Source: JAGLRQ01 sp965369805 (lineage in GTDB: Bacteria > Auribacterota > UBA6266). Taken from it: 6,865 nt of DNA. Position numbers and translations under genes: made by a program. The notes beneath the pieces were generated by a model. That model worked only from the letters and a program-made list of their open reading frames with translations, ran no database searches and was not told the origin of the DNA. The DNA lies in assembly GCA_965369805.1 (NCBI GenBank), contig CBDURG010000101.1, positions 1-6,865 on the forward strand, written 5' to 3'. This document shows positions 1-5,691 of the stretch, piece by piece; position 1 is the first letter of the stretch; each line of letters opens with the position of its first letter.

Positions 1-391
1 TAGCAAGTTTTTTATATTTTGCCTGTATCTTGGATATGTCTTTGCTGACAATGGCTTTCAACAGGTCTCCTTCAATTTCAGCTACATCCAGGCGCTTATA
101 GTAGTCAAGGGTTTCTTTTAAATGCGCCAGAACGATTTTTCCGGTTAAAACAGGATGGTTGTTTGTGACATTAGCATCATCATATTGTGTGCCGTGCTCT
201 AACTCTACCTCCAGCCCCTGCCTGAAGTCTTTGACATCAATATTCATGCCGGCGGTGTTTATAATGGATAGAAGTAATTCAGCTTCTTTATTTGAAACTT
301 CAGGTTTTGTTATTTTTGTCCAGTCACGTAATTTAAGCTCTTTACATACTTTCTGCACTTCTTCTACGGTAATATATTCGGGTAATTTCAT
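1..391 (-). CDS. DUF5661-like protein, 3' end beyond window
   Basis: Reading leftward from an ATG at 391, the frame stays open to the window edge, giving 130 residues with no stop; the C-terminus is missing. The protein starts MKLPEYITVEEVQKVCKEL and is soluble, charged and mostly helical, with no signal peptide or membrane segment. The stretch at residues 57-101 (RQGLEVELEHG, then NVTNNHPVLTGKIVLAHLKE, then LDYYKRL) matches what I remember of DUF5661, a small family of unknown function with conserved E-x-EHG, NVT, TGKI-AHL and DYY-RL blocks. Family members usually run to roughly 100-150 residues, so little is probably missing. The start is supported by GAGGG at 399-403, seven bases upstream. 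It lies 94 bp downstream of the cyclophilin on the same strand with no clear terminator between them, so co-transcription is possible. No biochemical role is known to me. The family assignment is from memory of the motif and is fairly likely. Confidence 0.8.
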   Translation of the reverse strand, partial: MKLPEYITVEEVQKVCKELKLRDWTKITKPEVSNKEAELLLSIINTAGMNIDVKDFRQGLEVELEHGTQYDDANVTNNHPVLTGKIVLAHLKETLDYYKRLDVAEIEGDLLKAIVSKDISKIQAKYKKLA

Positions 392-398
392 AATGTTT

Positions 399-403
399 CC
401 CTC
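399..403 (-). promoter_or_regulatory. ribosome binding site of the DUF5661-like gene
   Basis: GAGGG on the minus strand lies seven bases before the ATG at 391. The spacing is ideal and supports this start for a gene whose other end is off the window. Confidence 0.65.
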
Positions 404-485
404 GTTTGAAAAAGTATTATTTTAACGGAATAACTATGCCCGCAGGCGTACAACGCCGTAATATATTGGGGGCTTTCCTATTTTA

Positions 486-1076
486 TTATTTTTCTACTAT
501 TGTGTGTTCAATGATGGCAGGAGAAACAGGGACATCCCTCATTCCATTTTTCACAGAGGTAGATAGATTTTCAATAGTATCCGCAACATCCATTCCCTCC
601 ACTACTTTGCCAAAAACACAATATCCCCATCCTGGATTGGTTTTTTCCTTATGATTTAGCAGATTATTATTTACAGTGTTAATGAAAAACTGTGAACTTG
701 CTGAGTGAGGATCTGAAGTCCGTGCCATTGCTATTGTGCCGCGCTGGTTCTTGAGTCCGTTGTCCGCTTCATTTATGACAACCTCTTTCGCGGGTTTTCT
801 TTGCATATCTTTAGTAAATCCTCCTCCTTGAATCATAAATCCCTTGATAACGCGGTGAAAAACGGTTCCATCATAAAATCCTTCACGGACATATTTCAGG
901 AAATTTTCAACTGTTTTTGGAGCTGCCTGAGGGTTTAATTCAAGGACAATATTACCATAGTTAGTTTCTAAACGAACCCGAGGTGTATCAACCTGCCCTT
1001 TTTCTTCCGCATTGCTGATAGAAACGATACATCCTATTGCTATAAAGCATCCCAGGATAAATATTACGCGCTGCAT
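486..1076 (-). CDS. ppiA: exported cyclophilin-type peptidyl-prolyl cis-trans isomerase
   Basis: This enzyme catalyses cis-trans isomerisation of Xaa-Pro bonds and should assist protein folding outside the cytoplasm. From the ATG at 1076 it has 196 residues. Residues 1-23 form a signal peptide (MQR, a hydrophobic core, then SISNA before EEKGQ), probably cut after NA. The cyclophilin domain fills the rest: GTVFHRVIKGFMIQGGGF at about 70-87 with the catalytic Arg of FHR, NEADNGLKNQRGTIAMAR at 102-119, SSQFFIN at 127-133, and WGYCVFGKVVEGMDVAD at 150-166. These blocks are the E. coli PpiA/PpiB type, and the length is normal for a periplasmic member. The frame also offers an ATG at 1103, adding nine residues, but AAGGAG at 1087-1092 serves the internal ATG and the longer start has no good site. 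Two Cys occur in the signal core, but neither sits in a good lipobox, so signal peptidase I cleavage is more likely than lipidation. It begins 71 bp after the typA stop and is probably co-transcribed with it. Confidence 0.93.
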   Translation of the reverse strand: MQRVIFILGCFIAIGCIVSISNAEEKGQVDTPRVRLETNYGNIVLELNPQAAPKTVENFLKYVREGFYDGTVFHRVIKGFMIQGGGFTKDMQRKPAKEVVINEADNGLKNQRGTIAMARTSDPHSASSQFFINTVNNNLLNHKEKTNPGWGYCVFGKVVEGMDVADTIENLSTSVKNGMRDVPVSPAIIEHTIVEK

Positions 1077-1086
1077 ATTTTCTTTT

Positions 1087-1092
1087 CTCCTT
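1087..1092 (-). promoter_or_regulatory. ribosome binding site deciding the cyclophilin start
   Basis: AAGGAG on the minus strand ends ten bases before the ATG at 1076. It lies inside the longer frame that would begin at 1103, so it argues for the shorter protein, whose signal peptide then starts directly with MQR. Confidence 0.65.
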
Positions 1093-1147
1093 TTTAAATA
1101 CATATAACATCTTTATGTTCCTTTATCAAATGTAAAAGCCTGTGATT

Positions 1148-2974
1148 TTATATAATTTTTCCCCTTGATTTTCTTTCGTTTTCGGTTAAAAGTTTTTTTC
1201 TTAAGCGAATATTTTTTGGAGTTATCTCTACCAATTCGTCGTTTTCGATAAATTCCAGAGCAAACTCCAGTGTCATTTTTCTTGGAGGAATGAGTTTTAT
1301 GGCTTCATCAGTGCCTGCCGCCCGGATGTTTGTGCGCTTTTTTTCCCGGATTGCGTTGACAATGCTGTCACGTCCCTTATTGTTAGTTCCGATAATCATA
1401 CCCTGATAAACAGTATCCCCGGGATTAATAAAGATTTCTCCTCTTTCCTGGAGCCCGAATAAAGCGTAAGCGACAGCCTTGCCGTTATTCATTGATACCT
1501 GTACGCCTGATTTACGATGGACAAGTTCGCCCTTATATTTTTGATACTGATAAAAGTTTTGGTACATAGTGCCCGTTCCGCGTGTCATTATTAAAAATTC
1601 GTTTCTAAAACCGATTAAACCTCTTGTCGGTATTAGGAAATTCATGCGTATTGTACCGATGGAAGTTACTTTCATATCCTGCATTTCCGCTTTCCTCGCG
1701 CCGAGCGCTTCGATTACGGTGCCCTGATACCCTTTATCAACTTCAACCAGTACTTCTTCCATAGGCTCAAGGGTCTCACCGCCCATCTCTATTAGTATTA
1801 CCTGAGGCGAGGATACTTCGATTTCGTATCCTTCTCTGCGCATCATTTCAATAAGTATGGAAAGATGAAGTTCTCCTCTTCCGGAAACCTTAACTTTGTC
1901 GCTCTCCGCGAGCTTTTCTATCTTGATGCCCACATTTGTCAGCGCCTCGCGCTCAAGCCTTTCTCGAATATGACGCGAAGTTAAAAACCTACCTCCATCT
2001 CTTCCCGACAGCGGGCCGGTATTGTGCGAAAAAACCATAGAAATAGTAGGTTCGTCAATTTTTATTTTCGGCAGGGCACGCGGATTCTCTATTGAAGCCA
2101 GGGTTTCTCCGACTTTTACTCCGTCTATTCCCGCGATTGATACGATATCGCCGGCCTGGGCGCTGTCAACTGTTATTCTTTTTAACCCTTTGTATTTTAA
2201 TATTTTTGTAACCTTTTCATTCCTTATTGTCCCATCGGTTTTTACGAGTGCTACCTGTTCTCCGGTTGCTATTTTTCCGTGAACAATAAGGCCTATGGAA
2301 ATACCTCCGATATATGAGTCAAAGTCGAGCATGGTTATTAGCATTTGAAAAGGTTTTTCAGGATCCGCGGCCGGAGGCAGTACGCGGTGCAGTATTGTAT
2401 CAAGAATAGGTTTCATGTCGCTGCCTTTTTCTTCAAGTTCAAGAGACGCGGTGCCTTCTTTTCCCGAGGCAAAAACTATTGGAAAATCCAATTGCTCCTC
2501 TGTCGCGTTTAATTCACAAAAAAGATCGAATGTCATGTCAGCGACTTCATGGGGCCGTGTATTCGGCCTGTCAATCTTATTTATAACCAGGATTGGCTTA
2601 AGGTGCAGTTCAAGAGATTTTCTCAAAACAAATTTTGTCTGCGGCATAGGGCCCTCAAACGCGTCTACAAGCAGAAGAACACCGTCTACCATTTTTAAAA
2701 TTCTTTCTACCTCGCTTCCAAAATCCGCGTGGCCCGGTGTATCAACGATGTTGAACTGTGTATCCTTATAAATGAAAGAAGCGTTCTTTGAGAAAATAGT
2801 TATACCACGTTCTTTCTCTATCGGATTTGAATCCATAATAGCGGTTTCCCCGTTTTTGAATTCATATGCGCCTGTCTGTTTTAAGAGCGCGTCTACCAGA
2901 GTTGTTTTTCCATGGTCAACGTGCGCGATAATGGCAACGTTTCTGACATTTTTCCGACGAATTTGGTTAGACAT
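1148..2974 (-). CDS. typA: TypA/BipA ribosome-associated translational GTPase
   Basis: This 608-residue protein is full length for TypA/BipA, a GTPase of the EF-G family that binds the 70S ribosome. It is linked in other bacteria to stress and cold growth and to 50S subunit assembly. The GTPase domain (about 10-200) has all its boxes: G1 AHVDHGKT at 17-24, G2 ERGITI at 55-60, G3 DTPGH at 78-82, G4 NKID at 132-135 and G5 SGK at 170-172. A beta-barrel domain follows at about 205-300. The EF-G III-like domain includes NTGPLSGRDGGRFLTSR at 318-334 and VSGRGELHLSILIEMMRREG at 363-382. The EF-G V-like domain includes PTRGLIGFRNEF at 449-460. The TypA-specific C-terminal domain follows, ending in a basic tail (NIRLRKKLL). 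The DTPGH histidine needed for GTP hydrolysis is present. The start ATG has only a GAGG at 2986-2989, 11 bases away, a rather long spacing. The gene has a plausible promoter of its own upstream and is more GC-rich than the three genes before it. Confidence 0.98.
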   Translation of the reverse strand: MSNQIRRKNVRNVAIIAHVDHGKTTLVDALLKQTGAYEFKNGETAIMDSNPIEKERGITIFSKNASFIYKDTQFNIVDTPGHADFGSEVERILKMVDGVLLLVDAFEGPMPQTKFVLRKSLELHLKPILVINKIDRPNTRPHEVADMTFDLFCELNATEEQLDFPIVFASGKEGTASLELEEKGSDMKPILDTILHRVLPPAADPEKPFQMLITMLDFDSYIGGISIGLIVHGKIATGEQVALVKTDGTIRNEKVTKILKYKGLKRITVDSAQAGDIVSIAGIDGVKVGETLASIENPRALPKIKIDEPTISMVFSHNTGPLSGRDGGRFLTSRHIRERLEREALTNVGIKIEKLAESDKVKVSGRGELHLSILIEMMRREGYEIEVSSPQVILIEMGGETLEPMEEVLVEVDKGYQGTVIEALGARKAEMQDMKVTSIGTIRMNFLIPTRGLIGFRNEFLIMTRGTGTMYQNFYQYQKYKGELVHRKSGVQVSMNNGKAVAYALFGLQERGEIFINPGDTVYQGMIIGTNNKGRDSIVNAIREKKRTNIRAAGTDEAIKLIPPRKMTLEFALEFIENDELVEITPKNIRLRKKLLTENERKSRGKII

Positions 2975-3024
2975 ATTAATAACAGCCTCATTCTCTTTTT
3001 TTGGTTCTTTTCGTAACGTGATTT

Positions 3025-3040
3025 CTATCAGGTTTGATAG
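3025..3040 (-). other. short inverted repeat in the typA leader
   Basis: CTATCA and TGATAG form a perfect 6-bp inverted repeat around a 4-base centre, about 50 bases upstream of the typA start and within the predicted 5' untranslated leader. It could be a small RNA hairpin or a binding site. It has no T tract, so it is not a terminator. It is AT-rich and short enough to be chance. Confidence 0.3.
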
Positions 3041-3076
3041 TATTATTTACTGTCGCTTTTTTCCACTGTGCCGGAC

Positions 3077-3105
3077 AGCATAACAATTATTAGGGGATTT
3101 TACAA
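3077..3105 (-). promoter_or_regulatory. putative sigma70-type promoter for typA
   Basis: On the minus strand TTGTAA (3100-3105) and TATGCT (3077-3082) are separated by exactly 17 bases. Each hexamer matches four of six consensus positions. The site lies in the 175-bp gap after the glycosyltransferase and would start transcription near 3070, leaving a leader of about 95 bases before typA. The gap shows no clear hairpin-plus-T terminator for the upstream gene, so read-through from it remains possible. The call rests on hexamer matches and spacing only. Confidence 0.5.
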
Positions 3106-3149
3106 GCGCTATTATGACTTTTATTAGCACTTGGCGGCGCAATCAATAG

Positions 3150-4232
3150 TCATATCTTATGGAATTGACTTATAATGTCAATATATTTGTGGGCCATTTT
3201 TATATCAGTAAAATTATCATTAAACCGTTTGTATGCCCCCGATGTTTTTGCGTGTATATCCCCGGGATCAGCCTTTAACCATTTCCTCATGGCCTCACGA
3301 AAAGCCTGATAGGTCTTCCCTTCCGAGTAAAAGGCGTTATCCGACAGTATTTCAACGAGTCCGCCAATAGGATTGCATACAATGGGAATACCGCGAGCGG
3401 CTGCTTCCAGGGCAACCATGCCAAAGGGTTCATATATAGAAGGGATTGCCAGTACATCCAGAGCATCATAAAACGATTCAAGCCGGGAACCGCCACACCA
3501 GCCTAAATACCGGATACGATTATTCAAATTGTTCCGCTTAAGGATATTTTTGGCATAGGGGCTAAATCCCCTTCCGGCGATCATCACAGAACAATCCCTA
3601 AAATCATCTTCCGTTAAGAGCATGTGTACATATTCAGGCCTTTTCCTCGGTACAAGCCTTCCGCAAAAGCCAATTGTTTTTTTCCGAACAGCATTAGTTT
3701 TTGGCCTGTTTATATGTCGTAATCCATTATGGATGACCTGTACATTGGAATTTAAAGTGTGATAATTATACTGATAATACCACTCCAACTCCGCTTTTGA
3801 CACAAGAACAATTTCATCACAGTTAGCAATCATGTCTTCCTGTTGTTTTATTCCATGTGACATGTCGACATCATTTGACAGAGCTTCACAGATAAGCAGG
3901 GAGTGTATGGTATAGATCACCTTTTTATTTTTCAAATATGTAAAGATTGCTGGGTTATTATTATAGGTATGAAGATGGATGGTAGGGGCATTGAAGGTAT
4001 TTAAGTCATTATAGGAGCCAATTGCCACATTGGGATAATTCTTTAGAATGTAATTAATTTCGTGCTCTCTATAGGCGTGGTCAAGTAAATACCAAAGAAC
4101 ACGCACATCCAAAGCCTCAAATCCGCAGGCCAGGTTTTCTATAACACTTCCTACTCCTCCGAGTCGGTTTATCGGCAATTCATTGGTAATTTCAATTAGA
4201 TCATAGTTAGAATTTGTGCTATTCGTAATCAT
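3150..4232 (-). CDS. GT4-like glycosyltransferase (GT-B fold)
   Basis: This 360-residue protein should transfer a sugar from a nucleotide-activated donor to an unknown acceptor, acting in the cytoplasm or at the inner face of the membrane. The N-terminal Rossmann domain opens with ITNELPINRLGGVGSVIENL (15-34), the glycine-rich loop seen in glycogen-synthase-like and GT4 enzymes, and continues with VIYTIHSL (105-112) and VIHNGL (167-171 region). The C-terminal donor-binding domain has GFCGRLVPRKRPE (188-200), IAGRG (218-222) and YEPFGMVALEAAARGIPIV (267-285). The last contains the E-x7-E pair E268/E276, followed by GGLVEI. Length and motifs look complete. There is no membrane segment. A GTG at 4238 would add two residues, but the ATG at 4232 is better placed behind AAAGG. 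The first 14 bases overlap the end of the upstream orphan gene, and the start site lies in a hairpin. The gene is AT-rich compared with typA. Donor and acceptor cannot be told from the sequence. Confidence 0.92.
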   Translation of the reverse strand: MITNSTNSNYDLIEITNELPINRLGGVGSVIENLACGFEALDVRVLWYLLDHAYREHEINYILKNYPNVAIGSYNDLNTFNAPTIHLHTYNNNPAIFTYLKNKKVIYTIHSLLICEALSNDVDMSHGIKQQEDMIANCDEIVLVSKAELEWYYQYNYHTLNSNVQVIHNGLRHINRPKTNAVRKKTIGFCGRLVPRKRPEYVHMLLTEDDFRDCSVMIAGRGFSPYAKNILKRNNLNNRIRYLGWCGGSRLESFYDALDVLAIPSIYEPFGMVALEAAARGIPIVCNPIGGLVEILSDNAFYSEGKTYQAFREAMRKWLKADPGDIHAKTSGAYKRFNDNFTDIKMAHKYIDIISQFHKI

Positions 4233-4668
4233 AGACACACCTTTTTTGTGTATCTATATATCCCAGCACTTTAATAGTACGGCACTCCAAAGGGTATTCT
4301 TCCGGTTCTTCCTGTCCTTCCGCGGTATGCCGGGCAAAAAAAACACCGGCAAGGCACTCGTCTAAATTTGGATTGCAATCCTCAACATGAAAATTATGCA
4401 CCGCTATTATTCTGTAAAAGTCTGGTTTCAGAAGGTCAAGGTTGATAGATAGTTCATCTGGATTAATGTACTTCAGATTATATTTGATAATACAAAAGGG
4501 CGGGATAATCAGATGGTTGTTACGAATATATACCCATTTTTGATATTTTTCATGTGCCTGCTGTTCTTTGATAATGTGCCCCCGGGGGTGTAACAAACTC
4601 CGGGCACTAAACAGATAAGCCGAAAACTGATTTCGATTGTAATAAGCGTAATTGTAAAATATGGCCAC
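4219..4668 (-). CDS. orphan 149-residue protein of unknown function
   Basis: I do not recognise this protein. It starts with GTG at 4668, behind a modest GAGAG at 4677-4681 (eight-base spacing), and contains no methionine after the initiator. It has no signal peptide or membrane helix. The N-terminus is rich in Tyr and Asn (FYNYAYYNRNQF, 4-15). The middle has KWVYIRNNHLIIPPFCIIKY (44-63), beta-like alternation. Residues 91-105 carry H91, H94, C98 and C105 in HNFHVEDCNPNLDEC, which could be a metal site but is unproven. The C-terminus is acidic (GQEEPEEYPLEC, 118-129). It sits 30 bp after the membrane-protein gene and overlaps the glycosyltransferase start by 14 bp, so all three are probably one transcript. 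Tight coupling to the neighbour and a sensible protein composition argue that it is real. A partner or accessory role for the glycosyltransferase is inference. Confidence 0.7.
   Translation of the reverse strand: MAIFYNYAYYNRNQFSAYLFSARSLLHPRGHIIKEQQAHEKYQKWVYIRNNHLIIPPFCIIKYNLKYINPDELSINLDLLKPDFYRIIAVHNFHVEDCNPNLDECLAGVFFARHTAEGQEEPEEYPLECRTIKVLGYIDTQKRCVYDYE
4231..4257 (-). promoter_or_regulatory. hairpin enclosing the glycosyltransferase start site
   Basis: In the minus-strand RNA, ATAGATACAC pairs with GTGTGTCTAT over 10 bp with one U-G wobble, leaving the 7-base loop AAAAAAG. The loop and adjacent stem hold the likely Shine-Dalgarno (AAAGG, 4240-4242 plus the A run), and the first two bases of the ATG at 4232 are in the stem. 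The stop codon of the upstream gene (4219-4221) lies beyond the hairpin, so ribosomes finishing that gene would have to open it. The opposite strand would have a C-A mismatch instead of the wobble, so the structure favours the coding-sense RNA. Confidence 0.55.
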
Positions 4669-4698
4669 AGGTTAATCTCTCACAGTTTGTAGTAATCC

Positions 4699-5631
4699 TC
4701 AGGCAGATATATGTTTCTTTTTCGCGTACCTGAGAATAGAGGGTTTATAATCATCAGCATAATATTGTCCAATGGTAGAGGCCAACGCGTTTGTAAAGTC
4801 TATTTCATTGCTGTAAACAATATCCTTAATAGCGTTAAGTTTTGCGACAATATCATCGGGGACCTTTCTTTTCTTGAGCAATGCCAGAGATTCTTCGGTT
4901 ATCCGGAACTCTATTCTTTGAATATCCAGGTTAACATTTAAAAATTGAATAAGGGCCTGTAATGACATCTCTATATTTTCCAGATGGTCTTCCAGTTTTT
5001 TATCAATATCACGATAAAAATCTATCAGTCGGTTAAACCAGATAAAATTCTTTTCATCAATAATTGCCTCGCAAAACTTACGATAGTTTTTTACCGTATT
5101 ATCTTCCCGGTTGATTAAATAAGAACCCAGTGAATCCTGTATCGTTTCCCAAATGCCATATTTGCCTCCGACAGAGGTTCTCACATCAGCAATATGATAG
5201 AGCAATTTTTTGTTGTCACCGGGATTAATTTCAATAAAGGGGAATTCCCTCCGTATTTTACTGGAATAGGAAAAGTATGTTGCCGTAATATACAGGGTTG
5301 ACATTGCAAAGTAACCTTCATCATTGACCCAAAAGGCAAAAGAATCTTTATCCTGCCGGTTATAGGTTTTTATTTTTTTAAACCACTCGAGCATTTGATT
5401 TTGTTCTTTTTCATTTTTTCGCCGCCTTCGGATATCAGTTATTCTTTCGAGAAAGTCCTGGTTTGCCACAAGCAAAGGGTGCAGATAGGTTATGCGTATA
5501 TGTTCGTTCTTCTTTACCTTTTCTAATTTATACTCTCTTTTCAATTTAAAGCTTGTGGTCAGAAAGGCAACCAGAACACTGATAATACCGCTAAGTATAA
5601 CGGGCAAAGCAATTGTAACTATTCCATTCAT
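4699..5631 (-). CDS. single-pass membrane-anchored protein of unknown function
   Basis: This protein has 310 residues from the ATG at 5631. Residues 4-27 are one hydrophobic helix (IVTIALPVILSG continuing to VAFLTT). It is followed by a strongly basic stretch (KLKREYKLEKVKK, 29-41), which by the positive-inside rule places the large C-terminal part in the cytoplasm. That part is highly charged and largely helical. A basic, Arg-rich segment lies near 63-78, aromatic-rich patches near 98-122 (FAFWVNDEGYF, then YITATYFSYSS), and a likely coiled-coil near 205-235 (YRDIDKKLEDHLENIEMSLQ). It ends with FTNALASTIGQYYADDY and a basic tail. No enzyme motif is visible and I do not recognise the family. 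AGGAG seven bases before this ATG decides the start over a GTG at 5658. It leads the run into the orphan and the glycosyltransferase. It could be a scaffold or a sensor-type anchor, but nothing proves either. Confidence 0.85.
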   Translation of the reverse strand: MNGIVTIALPVILSGIISVLVAFLTTSFKLKREYKLEKVKKNEHIRITYLHPLLVANQDFLERITDIRRRRKNEKEQNQMLEWFKKIKTYNRQDKDSFAFWVNDEGYFAMSTLYITATYFSYSSKIRREFPFIEINPGDNKKLLYHIADVRTSVGGKYGIWETIQDSLGSYLINREDNTVKNYRKFCEAIIDEKNFIWFNRLIDFYRDIDKKLEDHLENIEMSLQALIQFLNVNLDIQRIEFRITEESLALLKKRKVPDDIVAKLNAIKDIVYSNEIDFTNALASTIGQYYADDYKPSILRYAKKKHISA

Positions 5632-5638
5632 GGTAATT

Positions 5639-5643
5639 CTCCT
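5639..5643 (-). promoter_or_regulatory. ribosome binding site deciding the membrane-protein start
   Basis: AGGAG on the minus strand is seven bases before the ATG at 5631, near-ideal. The alternative GTG at 5658 falls inside the palindrome at 5647-5666 and would put nine extra residues (MSPIIRRIT) before the membrane helix. Confidence 0.8.
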
Positions 5644-5646
5644 GAT

Positions 5647-5666
5647 AATTGGGGACACGTCCGATT
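5647..5666 (+). repeat. imperfect palindrome with T tract, REP-like or terminator-like
   Basis: In the plus-strand RNA, AATTGGG pairs with TCCGATT (7 bp including two G-U wobbles) around the loop GACACG. A run of T, one A and six more T follow at 5665-5678. This has the form of an intrinsic terminator on the strand that carries no gene here. The GGGGACACGTCC core resembles short palindromic repeats scattered in many environmental genomes, some linked to REP-associated transposases. Only one copy is visible, so its repeat nature is inferred. It occupies most of the 60-bp gap between the flavoprotein stop and the membrane-protein start. Confidence 0.4.
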
Positions 5667-5691
5667 TTTTTATTTTTTAATCTTATTATTT

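Noticed and set aside
445..457. Hairpin GGCGT/ACGCC between the cyclophilin and the DUF5661-like gene, considered as a terminator.
   Set aside because: The stem is only 5 bp with a 3-base loop, and no T tract follows directly on either strand.
392..485. Possible promoter for the DUF5661-like gene (TTGTAC and TAAAAT elements on the minus strand).
   Set aside because: The two elements are 23 bases apart, too far for a standard promoter, and no better pair was found.
159..654. Plus-strand open frames at 159-425 and 406-654.
   Set aside because: They lie antisense to the DUF5661-like and cyclophilin genes, which have clear family motifs, and their translations are low-complexity Ser/Phe-rich text with no motif.
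1077..1103. Longer cyclophilin start at 1103 (MYLKRRKEN before MQRV).
   Set aside because: The strong AAGGAG lies inside this extension and serves the ATG at 1076, and no good site precedes 1103.
2022..3083. Plus-strand open frames opposite typA.
   Set aside because: typA is unambiguous over this range and the antisense translations show only mirror-composition residues.
3287..3496. Minus-strand 69-residue frame inside the glycosyltransferase.
   Set aside because: It is an out-of-frame reading of the conserved donor-binding region, with no ribosome binding site and no motif.
4242..4247. A6G read as a classic -1 frameshift heptamer.
   Set aside because: The orphan frame cuts it as AA-AAA-AG, not A-AAA-AAG, and the glycosyltransferase is in the +1 frame, so canonical -1 shifting does not fit.
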